Assembly: GCA_963665975.1 (NCBI GenBank)
Contig: OY762508.1
Location: 3,162,001 to 3,226,000, forward strand
Source: G963665975 sp963665975
GTDB taxonomy: Bacteria > Bacteroidota > Rhodothermia > Rhodothermales > Bin80
Direction of reading: 5' to 3'
Length of the DNA: 64,000 nt
Numbering within the stretch: the stretch's first letter is position 1; every line of letters begins with the position of its first letter. Both the position numbers and the translations under genes were made by a program. The notes below the pieces were generated by a model. That model searched no databases, was not told where the DNA came from, and was given only the letters and a program-made list of their open reading frames with translations. Shown here one piece after another: positions 44,285 to 53,143 of this stretch.

Positions 44285-44298
44285 CAACATTGAGGAGC

Positions 44299-45531
44299 AT
44301 GAATACACGTGTAGTTTTGGTGGCATTCCTGCTGGCGACGACAACAATACCGGCAGGGGCGCAGCAGATTGACGAGGGAGACTGGGTAGGTCGCGTAATC
44401 CACCTCACCGGCAGGCATATGGACGTGGTTTATGGCGTGCGTTGGTTTGGCGATAGCCTTGAGATCCATATGCAGGTAGAAGAATACGGCTCGTTTCCCT
44501 TCGAGGATATTCGGATTACGGAAGACAGCCTGTCGTTCACGTGGTCACCCAGCTTCCAACTGGAATGCTCGATGTACCTGCTGGATGATGGCGTCTACCA
44601 GGGCGCCTGCATGGATCCATGGGGTGGCTTCGGCGGAATAGTCATGGCCCCGCCGGGGTCAGACGTGAATGCCATTGAACTGCACGATGAAACGATCGAG
44701 AGCATTGCCGGGTGGACGGACCCTCCCGTCGAGCAGGAGCTGCCGTCATTGGGCGACAACTATCCACTCGGTCGCAAGGTCATCGTCAATGAACGGTCTT
44801 TTAATGTCGTTGATGTTGGGCAGGGACCGGTCGCCGTTGTTCTCGAGGCGGCGATGGGAGACAATCTGACCACGTGGGAGCATGTACAGCAGTTACTGGC
44901 GATTTCAACGCGCGTCTTTTCGTATGATCGGGCCGGATTAGGTTATTCCGAACCTGGATCGGACGGTCGCAGTCCCGAAGCAATTGCCAGAGAACTCCGA
45001 GCTTTGCTCCGCGCGGCAGGCATTCCGCCTCCATACGTGCTCGTAGGGCACGCGGAAGGCAGTTTTTCCGTGCGCCGATTCGCGTCTCTGTACGAAGAAG
45101 AGGTCGCGGGCCTCGTGCTAATTGATCCCGCTCACGAGCAACAGGCAGCGCACTGGCAGTCCGTGGCCCCCGATTCCTGGAACACGTACTGGTCGAAGAA
45201 GAAGGCGTTTTACGCAATAATGCCGCAACCAATCAAGGCGGAATTCAGTGCACTGGACGCCATCCTGACCCAGGGAGAAATCGCCGGGCTCGACGAGTTG
45301 GCAGGGGTCCCTTCAACCGTACTGACACCGGGTGAGCCATCCGAGAAGCCGACGTGGTTTGGAGAGACGGAAGAGGGACGCCAGGCTTGGGCACAATGGC
45401 ATAAGGCTTGGGTAGACGATGCCCCGGCCGCCATGCATCACGTGGTAGCGGAAAGTGGCTCGTATATCCATCACGAATTCGCCGAATTCGTAGTGGATAT
45501 CATCCTCCAGCGGGTGCGGGCGGCGCGATAG
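44299..45531 (+). CDS. Exported alpha/beta-hydrolase-like protein lacking the catalytic serine
   Basis: A 410-residue exported protein: signal peptide ending 'PAGAQ', an unrecognised beta-rich region (25-150), then an alpha/beta-hydrolase domain (about 155-405). 'VVLEAAMGDNLTTWEHV' and 'VFSYDRAGLGYSEPG' are family segments, and a His is kept in 'SGSYIHHEF'. The nucleophile elbow, normally G-H-S-x-G, reads 'GHAEG': Ala252 (codon 45052-45054) replaces Ser, so ordinary esterase activity is unlikely. The ATG at 44299 has GAGGAG just before it. It lies 14 bp after the TPR gene and may be the last gene of the propeller/TPR operon. Confidence 0.82.
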   Translation: MNTRVVLVAFLLATTTIPAGAQQIDEGDWVGRVIHLTGRHMDVVYGVRWFGDSLEIHMQVEEYGSFPFEDIRITEDSLSFTWSPSFQLECSMYLLDDGVYQGACMDPWGGFGGIVMAPPGSDVNAIELHDETIESIAGWTDPPVEQELPSLGDNYPLGRKVIVNERSFNVVDVGQGPVAVVLEAAMGDNLTTWEHVQQLLAISTRVFSYDRAGLGYSEPGSDGRSPEAIARELRALLRAAGIPPPYVLVGHAEGSFSVRRFASLYEEEVAGLVLIDPAHEQQAAHWQSVAPDSWNTYWSKKKAFYAIMPQPIKAEFSALDAILTQGEIAGLDELAGVPSTVLTPGEPSEKPTWFGETEEGRQAWAQWHKAWVDDAPAAMHHVVAESGSYIHHEFAEFVVDIILQRVRAAR

Positions 45532-45540
45532 CACTATCGC
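45525..45540. terminator. Small inverted repeat between convergent stop codons
   Basis: GCGATAG (45525-45531) and CTATCGC (45534-45540) form a palindrome that contains the stop codons of both convergent genes. It may be a weak bidirectional terminator; there is no T-run. Confidence 0.3.
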
Positions 45541-47552
45541 AATAGCAACACAGCTTTCGTAGCACGAGTGCCATCGGGTCCGGTGATACGGACATAGTAC
45601 AGGCCGCTCACCAGATTTTCCGACCCGACGCGCAGCGTGATTGTTTGATGCACGCGAGGTGTACCTTGATAGAGCGTGCGAATTGCCCGGCCTGTGGCGT
45701 CGTACAACATGGCGGAAACGGGATCTTCCGTACGTGCGGTATACTGGATAGATGTGGTGTGGCGGAACGGATTTGGGAAGGCCGCGGTGACGATATACCT
45801 ACCAGTAAACACCAGGACGGATAGTTCGTCGCTGTAGTGAGACGCGCCATTGGAAGCGTGCTGTTGGAGGCGAAGAACATGCTGGCCCTCCGGCAGACCC
45901 GTGATGACAAGGGAGTACGCCAAGGGTTGGTCCTGATTCGCTGGTGCATCGACGGAGCCGATTACGCGGAATGCGCCGTTATCCTTTATCTCCGCATCAA
46001 AACGGTTTGTCGAGGGCCGGTCCGTGCTCCACGAAAGGTGGACCGCCCCGGATATGACCTGTGCTGCGAAAGATTGGATGCGGGCCAGCATCCCCGGCGT
46101 GCACGTCGCGTTGAGCGCAAGACCGCAGATAGGATCTACCCCGAGAGACCGGTACGAACTCCTGTCCGGTATACAGAGCTCTGGGTCATTGCCCAGCAGG
46201 TTGCATACAGGAATGGTCGCTCCGAGTGTGGCTACGGATACGGGTACAGCACCGGACAACTGGTTGGCGCTCAGGTTCAGATTCTCCAGCCCCGTCAGGC
46301 GACCAAGCTCCGCCGGAATTTCTCCTGCGATCGCATTGCCTGATAGATCCAGGGTTTTCAGATCTGGCAATGCATTGATTGTAGCCGGAATGAGCCCTGT
46401 CAGGTTGTTCGCAGTCAGCGCAAGCTCCGTAACAGTGCCACTGCTGCACGTGACACCGAACCAGTCGCAGGGCGCCGCCGTAGCGAGCCAGTTGCTGCTG
46501 TTGGTCCACCGGGCACCGTCTGTTGCTAGAAAGACCTGCTCCAGGGCCCTACATTCGGAGGAAGCGGGCTTGGGCACGTCGGTGCAGAGGCTGCAGGCAG
46601 GATCCCGCTCCAGCCCGCATATGGAAGCCGATTCAAGCACATCATACGGGGGAAAATCGGGCAGACACAGGGCATTTCCTTCCAGGAAGCATGATGTACG
46701 TCCGGTCATGTATGCAGCCATGTCCAGAGTCAGCGGTCCTTGCAACTGGTTGTCAGCCAGCGATAGCCAGATGAGCCTGTCCAGACTGGTCAGCTCAGAT
46801 GGCACAGCGCCTGTCAGGTCATTGCCGCTAAGGTTCAGTGCCGTGAGAGTTGTCAGGGCGCCCAACTTCGGTGGGATGACTCCGGTCAGCAAATTGTCGC
46901 TGAGGCTCAGTATTCGCAGCGCGGGAAGGGCAGTGATTTCTCCAGGAATGGACCCTGCGAGCGCATTATTGCTGAGATCCAATTCCTCGAGTCTGTCCAA
47001 CTGTCCGAGCACAGAGGGAATGGGCCCCGAAAGCTTGTTGCCGTCGAGCTTGAGAACACGCAAATTCGGGAGGCTGCCCAATTCAGCCGGGATCGTGCCA
47101 ACAAGCTCATTCTCGCTCAGAATTAGAACCTCAAGATAGGCGAGTTCTCCAAGAACAGCCGGAATATTGCTGGTCAACTTCTTGAACCGCACGCCATGTC
47201 CGCTATTATCAATGACCAGTTCGCGCAGTTGTGTTAACAGCGAAAGTTCACCAGGTAATTCCCCGGTCAGATTGTTGCCCGAAAGGTGAATCTTGGTTAT
47301 TGATCTCGGCCAGGCCTCCGAGGCGCACGTAATCCCATACCAGTCGCAGGGTTGATTGGAGCGTAACCAGCCGGAAGCGTTAGACCATTGTCGTCCATTG
47401 GTATGATTGTACAGTTCTTCTAGCGTTTCGCAGGCATCGAGGGTGAGCTGTTGGATATACTGACAACCAAGGAATTGTGCACGGGACGGCATCGGACCAT
47501 GCAAGCAGGTCCCGACGAGCATAACCGTGACAATGCGAGTCAGAGAGCCCAT
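45534..47552 (-). CDS. Secreted leucine-rich-repeat protein, plant receptor-like LRRs, T9SS type A-like C-terminus
   Basis: A 672-residue exported protein (signal peptide ending 'SRAQF'). It has two LRR blocks, each introduced by a plant-type LRR N-terminal cap with the motif 'PCDWYGITC' or 'PCDWFGVTC'. Repeats follow the plant-specific 'L..L.L..N.L.G.IP..L..L' pattern ('LSGNNLTGELPGELSLL', 'LDGNKLSGPIPSVLGQL'). The last ~80 residues ('FPNPFRHTTSIQY' to 'SGLYYVRIT') form a type A sorting domain for the type IX system. It likely binds proteins or glycans at the cell surface. Its first codons overlap the end of the decayed sulfatase copy, so its present start may be a recent arrangement. Confidence 0.85.
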   Translation of the reverse strand: MGSLTRIVTVMLVGTCLHGPMPSRAQFLGCQYIQQLTLDACETLEELYNHTNGRQWSNASGWLRSNQPCDWYGITCASEAWPRSITKIHLSGNNLTGELPGELSLLTQLRELVIDNSGHGVRFKKLTSNIPAVLGELAYLEVLILSENELVGTIPAELGSLPNLRVLKLDGNKLSGPIPSVLGQLDRLEELDLSNNALAGSIPGEITALPALRILSLSDNLLTGVIPPKLGALTTLTALNLSGNDLTGAVPSELTSLDRLIWLSLADNQLQGPLTLDMAAYMTGRTSCFLEGNALCLPDFPPYDVLESASICGLERDPACSLCTDVPKPASSECRALEQVFLATDGARWTNSSNWLATAAPCDWFGVTCSSGTVTELALTANNLTGLIPATINALPDLKTLDLSGNAIAGEIPAELGRLTGLENLNLSANQLSGAVPVSVATLGATIPVCNLLGNDPELCIPDRSSYRSLGVDPICGLALNATCTPGMLARIQSFAAQVISGAVHLSWSTDRPSTNRFDAEIKDNGAFRVIGSVDAPANQDQPLAYSLVITGLPEGQHVLRLQQHASNGASHYSDELSVLVFTGRYIVTAAFPNPFRHTTSIQYTARTEDPVSAMLYDATGRAIRTLYQGTPRVHQTITLRVGSENLVSGLYYVRITGPDGTRATKAVLLLR

Positions 47553-47845
47553 CCGTCTTGAGGATGTGGTGAAGGCGGATTCTGTTCAGGTACCCTCCTG
47601 ATAGTTGTATCGAAACGCCCTTGCTTGCAAGATCGCGGAAATCATCGATCACAATCGCAACGGAATACAGATGGCCATCTCCAGTTTGCCGCCCGATCAA
47701 CGTGCTCCGCGGTTTACCAAACAACGTTACTTCATAGGGACCATCAAAGCTCCCGTCGTAGCCATTGTGGCGCGTACAGGAAGATGGTTACGGGTCTTGT
47801 TGCTTGCCCGGATGACCACATCCGCTCCTACATAATTCGTCCAAA
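47551..47845 (-). pseudogene. Decayed duplicate of the sulfatase C-terminal region
   Basis: Bases 47551-47845 align along their length with 49761-50095, the 3' end of the intact sulfatase gene on the same strand: shared runs include 'atccgtc', 'ggtgaaggc', 'atcgatcacaatcg', 'gaccatcaaagctcccg', 'ccattgtggcgcgt' and 'ccacatc'. Reading the minus strand gives 'GSFDGPYEVTLFGK' against 'GSFDGPIEITMYSK' in the intact copy. An internal segment of about 30 bp is missing relative to the intact gene, frames are broken, and the original stop is lost. Only the C-terminal domain survives; nothing recognisable of the catalytic part remains upstream. Confidence 0.82.
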
Positions 47846-48231
47846 GAGGCTTTCCGGGTCGCCATTTGTTAGGTCGTCTGTCGCAGAAGCGCACAGCTGC
47901 TGTTGGTGACGGCAATTGGACCCTTGGCAGCGCGTCGCGCCTATGGTGGAGTTTGGCGGGGTTGCGCTGGTCCGACGATCTCGGATAAGTCGACCGCAGA
48001 TCTGTGCTCCCGCACGCCAGCTCGCAATAGTCCGGGAAGGACATGTTACAAGCTTATGGGCGGCTTTCTGATGTACATCTACAAGGATATCGTGACGATA
48101 GGTGGCGTGCAAGGGAGTCAAGGTAGTGCTTCGTCCGACCATTGCTGGCGACCAGCGCTTTGCTGATCGTGCCACGGACACAAGCATCAACCATGGGCCA
48201 CGAAATAAGGCGGCCTGTTCTTGCGTGCTCC
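47846..48231. other. Non-coding stretch between the sulfatase remnant and the symporter gene
   Basis: No frame here resembles a known protein, and none has a convincing start. It may include further unrecognisable decay of the sulfatase duplicate and the 3' end of the symporter transcript. I see no terminator hairpin. Confidence 0.4.
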
Positions 48232-49494
48232 CTAATCTCGTATCTCCTCGTCGATTCCTTCTTCGCCTTCCCATTTTGCAACCACCGCCGCAGCGCACGA
48301 GTCACTGTAGACATTGACGGCGGTGCGTGCCATGTCGAGAGGTCGGTCAATGGAGAGCATCGCTCCCACGATCAGCATTGCCTCGGGATTGTCCCCGATT
48401 CCGATCACATTGAGGATAATGAAGATCACCACCAGACCGGCGGATGGGACCGCTGCAGCGCCGATGGACGCGAGCAGCGCTGTGAATACGACGACGACCT
48501 GGGTCATGAAACCGATGTCGGCTCCCAACGCCTGCGCAATGAACAGCGCGCCCACGCATTCCATGATGGCGGTTCCGTCCATGTTGATGGTGGCGCCCAT
48601 GGGCAACGTGAAGGAAGACACCCGACTGGACACCCCGACCTTTTCCTCCACGGTCTTGAGGGTGACCGGCAGAGTGGCGGCGGAAGAACTCGTGGAGAAC
48701 GCCACCAGCAGGGGCTCCCGCAGGTTCATTACGTGTTTCCACGGCGATACGCGTCCCCAGAAGTATAACAGGATGGGTAGCGTGATGAAGAAATGGACGA
48801 AGAGGCCCGACCCCAAGGTTGCAACATACTGTATGAGGTTACCGAAAGACTTCAGGCCCGTCGCGCCAACCAGCGTGACCATAAGGCCGAAGACGCCGAT
48901 CGGGAGCAGCTTGATAATGCCCGTTGTGAGGGACATCATGCCCTGGAAGAGCGCGTCGACCAGTCCGGTGATTTTGGTGCGGAAACCCTCCGGCAATGTG
49001 GTTATCGCCACGCCGAAGACGATGGAAAAAAAGATGATTCCCAACATGTCGCCCGCCGAAGCAGCCGCGAAGAAGTTGGTAGGTACGATGTCGAGAATCA
49101 GGTCGATAGGTGAATCAGGTGTCGCGAGGTCCGGGGGGTCCGCTCCAGTGTCGGTGACCGGGTAACCACGGCCCGGATTGAAGATGTTGAACAGGATCAG
49201 TCCGGTAAAGGCGGCAAAGAAGCTTGATACCAGGTAGTAAGTCAGCGTCTTGCCGAACATCCGTCCCACCGCACGCCCGCTGCCTGCGGACGCAACTCCC
49301 GCGATGATGGAGGTCACCACCAGCGGCACAATGATCATACGCAGGAGTCGCATGAACAGGGTGCCCAGCCAGCCAAAGTACTGCGCGAAGAATTCCCCGG
49401 AAGGAGTGAGGCCGATGCCCACGCCTATGAGCATCGCTAATAGTACTTGCCAGTGAAGACGCTTGTACCAGGGGAGGCTTGGATTGTAATTCAT
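48232..49494 (-). CDS. Dicarboxylate/amino-acid:cation symporter (DAACS, GltP/DctA-like)
   Basis: A 420-residue inner-membrane transporter with the glutamate-transporter fold. The serine-rich hairpin 'AFSTSSSAATLPVTL', the Na+/substrate motif 'MGATINMDGTA' and 'GAAAVPSAGLVVIF' (HP2), and the C-terminal 'MARTAVNVYSDSCAAAVVAK' are all in place. It takes up glutamate, aspartate or C4-dicarboxylates with Na+ or H+. The start is the ATG at 49494 (MNYNPSLPWYKRLHWQ); the open frame continues 19 codons upstream without family support. It is alone on its transcript as far as visible. Confidence 0.92.
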   Translation of the reverse strand: MNYNPSLPWYKRLHWQVLLAMLIGVGIGLTPSGEFFAQYFGWLGTLFMRLLRMIIVPLVVTSIIAGVASAGSGRAVGRMFGKTLTYYLVSSFFAAFTGLILFNIFNPGRGYPVTDTGADPPDLATPDSPIDLILDIVPTNFFAAASAGDMLGIIFFSIVFGVAITTLPEGFRTKITGLVDALFQGMMSLTTGIIKLLPIGVFGLMVTLVGATGLKSFGNLIQYVATLGSGLFVHFFITLPILLYFWGRVSPWKHVMNLREPLLVAFSTSSSAATLPVTLKTVEEKVGVSSRVSSFTLPMGATINMDGTAIMECVGALFIAQALGADIGFMTQVVVVFTALLASIGAAAVPSAGLVVIFIILNVIGIGDNPEAMLIVGAMLSIDRPLDMARTAVNVYSDSCAAAVVAKWEGEEGIDEEIRD

Positions 49495-49758
49495 GGGCTC
49501 TCTGTATGTCCAGCGATGGATGGAGTGTTCGGCAAGTGTCAACCCTGCCAAGGTGGAAGTCAGCAGTTCCGAAGCCTGGGAGGATAGGAACTGGAACCTG
49601 ATTCATGCAAAGCTACGTGTAAACCCCCTGAATTAAAGGAATTTTCCGCTTATGAGGGAGAACCCAGGCGCCTTGGAGTTCCGTTGCGCGCGAGACAGCA
49701 TCCCGACAATGCAAGCATGTCCTGGTGAGCTTAATCGCGGCATTGCTAGACAGCGGGC

Positions 49759-51525
49759 TCATCCGTCCGGAACAATGGTGAAGGCAGCTTCCGTCAATGT
49801 GCTTTCCTGGTACCCGTATCGAATCGCTTTTGCTTGCAGCATTTTGGATTGATCGATCACAATCGGACCGGAGTACAGTTGCCAGCGACCTTCTCCGGCT
49901 CGGTATGTGATCGACGCGCCCTGTGTCTTGCTGTACATCGTTATTTCGATGGGGCCATCAAAGCTCCCGCCACTGTTTGTGGAGGTAACGCCATCGGGCG
50001 TGATGGCTGTGGCCATTGTGGCGCGTGGGAAAATGGCTACGGGCTCTGTCTGTGGCTGCTCGCCGGATGGCCACATCTGCTCTACCATGGCCAATTCAGA
50101 GAGATATCCCATGTCGCCGACACGATTCATCCACGTGTCAAGAGCCTCCTGCATCCGCGCGCGATCCGCTGCATAAGCAGGGTCATAGGCCAGGTTATTG
50201 ATCTCGTGCGGGTCGACTTCTGTGTCATACAATTCATGCACAGGCCGTGTATCGCGCATCCAGAGCGTCTGCGGACCGGTCAGCGCCCCTTCGGTATGCA
50301 GGCGAAAAATTTCCTGCATGGTCGGCATCACATTCGCGTAGGCCATCCAGAGCACGTAGGGCTTTTCAGGTCGGTAGTTACGGATGTATTTGAAGCGCCT
50401 GTCCCGCGCCGCGCGCGTCATGTCGTACTGTTCGTCAAAGCGGTCCCGCGCTGCAAAGATGTATGTTCTTGGCGATTTGCTTCCGGCGAACGCACCGAGT
50501 AACGCCTGACCCTGCATATGAGCCGGAGGCTCAAGTCCGGCAAGGGACAACACCGTTGGGGCCAAATCAAGGAAGCTGACCAATCCATCATCGACGCGCG
50601 GAGCACTACCCGGCACACGGATGATCAGCGGAACATGCAATCCAGAGTCGTACACCCATCGTTTCATGCGCGGCAAGCCGTCGCCGTGATCGCTCCAAAA
50701 GAATATTACGGTGTTTTCCAGTAGTCCGTCTTCCTCGAGCTCACGCAAGATTGCTCCTGCCTGCCCATCCATGCGTGCGATATTGTCATACTGTTGCGCG
50801 ATGTCACGCCGAACGGTTGGTGTGTCGGGGTAATAGGGTGGCACGGGTACTTCCGAGGGGTCGGTGACCAGCGGTTCAGGTGCCGCATGGGCGTACTGTT
50901 CCGGGAGATCCATCGCACGAAAGGCGGCTTTCGGATCCGGCCAGATGCGACTTTCGTGCGTTGTCAGGAAGTTGAATACGGCAAAGAATGGCTGATCCGG
51001 ATCCGGCCGGCTCCGCCAGTGGGCGGATGGACCGGACTCGTCCCATGCCGTGGCGGGGGTTTCGAACTGGTAGTCTTCCTTGCCATTATTGGTTGTGTAA
51101 TAGCCGCCCGCACGTAGGTATTCCGTAAACGTCTTTACGTAGTGAGGTGGCACAACCGAGTACGGGGTCGGATCCGGAGCGAACGGCGCACCGGACAGCG
51201 TGCGCATGTGATGCGCTCCAATGGACACCTGGTGCATGCCCGTGATGATCGCGGCCCGACTTGGGGAGCAGACACCCGCCGTGGTGAAGGCCTGCGTGTA
51301 TCGGGTCCCCTCGGTAGCAAGCTGGTCAATATTCGGCGTGCGGGCTACAGAGTCGCCGTACGCGCCCAGTCTCGGTCCCATGTCTTCAGCACTGATCCAG
51401 AGAATATTGGGACGCTCGAGCGCTACCGGCGCAGGATCTGGGGGCACAATGGAGTCGGTGTTACTCTGGCACGCAGCGCACAGCAGAATCAACACCAGGA
51501 AATAAACACGATGGGACATGAACAT
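49759..51525 (-). CDS. Lipoprotein sulfatase (formylglycine-dependent, S1 family)
   Basis: A 588-residue probable lipoprotein (lipobox 'LLCAAC', Cys19). The N-terminal metal site 'PNILWISAEDMG' and the formylglycine signature C-S-P-S-R (Cys86 in 'AGVCSPSRAAIITG') identify a type I sulfatase; 'FFWSDHGDG' and 'KRWVYDSGLHVPLII' supply further metal and substrate residues. Cys86 must be oxidised by an anaerobic or aerobic maturase encoded elsewhere. The last ~65 residues ('FDGPIEITMYS' on) form a chitobiase C-terminal/FN3-associated-like module. Probably cleaves sulfate from an exported glycan. A decayed copy of the C-terminal region lies 2 kb away. It follows the cytochrome-type gene by 52 bp. 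Confidence 0.92.
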   Translation of the reverse strand: MFMSHRVYFLVLILLCAACQSNTDSIVPPDPAPVALERPNILWISAEDMGPRLGAYGDSVARTPNIDQLATEGTRYTQAFTTAGVCSPSRAAIITGMHQVSIGAHHMRTLSGAPFAPDPTPYSVVPPHYVKTFTEYLRAGGYYTTNNGKEDYQFETPATAWDESGPSAHWRSRPDPDQPFFAVFNFLTTHESRIWPDPKAAFRAMDLPEQYAHAAPEPLVTDPSEVPVPPYYPDTPTVRRDIAQQYDNIARMDGQAGAILRELEEDGLLENTVIFFWSDHGDGLPRMKRWVYDSGLHVPLIIRVPGSAPRVDDGLVSFLDLAPTVLSLAGLEPPAHMQGQALLGAFAGSKSPRTYIFAARDRFDEQYDMTRAARDRRFKYIRNYRPEKPYVLWMAYANVMPTMQEIFRLHTEGALTGPQTLWMRDTRPVHELYDTEVDPHEINNLAYDPAYAADRARMQEALDTWMNRVGDMGYLSELAMVEQMWPSGEQPQTEPVAIFPRATMATAITPDGVTSTNSGGSFDGPIEITMYSKTQGASITYRAGEGRWQLYSGPIVIDQSKMLQAKAIRYGYQESTLTEAAFTIVPDG

Positions 51526-51577
51526 TGATCTTGTGAGGAGTGGGTTATCAGGCTACTTCCGAAGGACAAGCGGGTAT

Positions 51578-53113
51578 TTATTCCGCGCTTTCCTCTTCGG
51601 CGTCGTCCGAAGGCACAGGCGCCAGAGTAAGGCCGAGATTCACGTCTACCTTCGGTAAGGCCTGTTTCAGATTTTCCACGCCAGCTTCCGTGACATTCGT
51701 CTGCCACAGGTAGAGGGCGCGCAATGCGGGTAGCGAGGAGAGATGTTGCAGGCCGTCATCTCCCACCGTTGTACCGTACAGGTTGAGATATTCCAGATAT
51801 TCCAATTGGCCCAGATGGGGAAGCCCGGCGTCTGTGACGGCGGTCCGTTCCAGATGGAGTCGCGTCAGGTGCGGCAGATCGGCAATGGTGGCGAGCAATG
51901 CATCGTTGGCTTCCGTGCGTCCAAGGTCCAGCCAAGCGATATTCGGAGACAGGGCCCTTAGGGCTGGCGCGAGTTGGTCGCTGCCGCAGGCGCCCGGGTC
52001 GGTGCAGCGCACCTGCAAAAACGGCTCTTCCTCGGCCAGGGGTGTGACCACGACACCGAGAGAAGCCAGCGCCGCCACGTCTTGCGAATCTGGCGGGGAA
52101 ATGTCCAGTGCGAAGATGCCTGTGCGGATTTCGTCGAGACCGATTTCATCCAGGATTGTCTGTATGATGTCGGTCATTTCGGATTCGGCCAGGGTCTCCT
52201 CCAGGGATGCCCCCTGGTCGATCCACCATCGCAGCATTTCCGCTTCCGCCACCGTGATCTGCGGGCGGTCCGCAGGGGGCATGTGATCCCCGGAGGCAAG
52301 CGGCAACCAGATGCGATGTATGAGCTCACTCTCTTCCGCACGTCCTGCAATGATCACAGGGCCATCATCCCCGCCTTCCATGAGTCCTTCCTGCGTGTCA
52401 AGCATCAGCCCGCCCTTGGCGAGCCCTGCTCTGTGACAGGCAATGCACCGGTTTTCCAGGATGGGTTGTATGAGGGCCGCATATGTAGTGGCCTCGCCAG
52501 GATCTTCCAATTGCAGTCGTCCGAGATCCTCCTTGTCGGGCAAGCCAACCAGATTGCGTATCCCATTGGGCATGTAGCGCGTCAGGTACCCGTCTCCATG
52601 GGTGAGCTCACCCCCAAAGTGTCCGGTAAGCGCGACTCCAAGTACGAGTGCTGCAACAGAACCCGCGTAGGCGCGCTTTTGCGTTTTGGTTGGCGGGCGA
52701 ATGGCGCTGTTCGTCCAGACTTTGAGCGGGTATGCCGCCGAGGCCAGTATTGCGATCACTACGCCGAGGCGCTTGTGCCAGAGTAGGGTTGACGGATCAT
52801 ATCCGCCCCCTTGGGCCAGATACAGTCCAGCGATGGCCGCCAGAATTGCGCTCCAGGCGCCGACAAACAGAAGGGCCGTTACCGCCTTATTGAAGGTGCC
52901 CCACCACTGCAGTCGGGTGACAAGCTCCAGTAGGGCAGCAATGAGTAGGATACCGATGGGCAGATGCACGAACAATGGGTGGAATCTCCCAAAGAAGAGG
53001 GAGGCATCGGTCGGATGGCCTGCCCCGGAAACCGATAAGAGTTGTATGAAGAGAAACACGAGCCCGGCTACCAGGCTGTAGGCGGCTTTGTTCATATGCG
53101 CTATCGTTGTCAT
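51578..53113 (-). CDS. DUF2231 membrane protein with planctomycete-type cytochrome c (PSCyt1) domain and leucine-rich repeats
   Basis: A 511-residue protein with about four to five membrane helices in the first 165 residues, carrying the DUF2231 pattern 'HPLFVHLPIGILL'. A PSCyt1 domain follows with one haem-binding C-x-x-C-H (Cys223-Ile-Ala-Cys226-His227) and 'GDHMPP', a probable Met ligand region. The C-terminal ~150 residues are short leucine-rich repeats ('PHLTRLHLERTAVTDAGLPHL') and an acidic tail. It probably passes electrons or senses haem at the membrane. Its neighbours (sulfatase, DUF1501, DUF1553) form a planctomycete-like set. The first of two near Met codons is used as start. Confidence 0.85.
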   Translation of the reverse strand: MTTIAHMNKAAYSLVAGLVFLFIQLLSVSGAGHPTDASLFFGRFHPLFVHLPIGILLIAALLELVTRLQWWGTFNKAVTALLFVGAWSAILAAIAGLYLAQGGGYDPSTLLWHKRLGVVIAILASAAYPLKVWTNSAIRPPTKTQKRAYAGSVAALVLGVALTGHFGGELTHGDGYLTRYMPNGIRNLVGLPDKEDLGRLQLEDPGEATTYAALIQPILENRCIACHRAGLAKGGLMLDTQEGLMEGGDDGPVIIAGRAEESELIHRIWLPLASGDHMPPADRPQITVAEAEMLRWWIDQGASLEETLAESEMTDIIQTILDEIGLDEIRTGIFALDISPPDSQDVAALASLGVVVTPLAEEEPFLQVRCTDPGACGSDQLAPALRALSPNIAWLDLGRTEANDALLATIADLPHLTRLHLERTAVTDAGLPHLGQLEYLEYLNLYGTTVGDDGLQHLSSLPALRALYLWQTNVTEAGVENLKQALPKVDVNLGLTLAPVPSDDAEEESAE

Positions 53114-53143
53114 TGAGTATCGTTAAAAAGTATCCTTGCTCTC

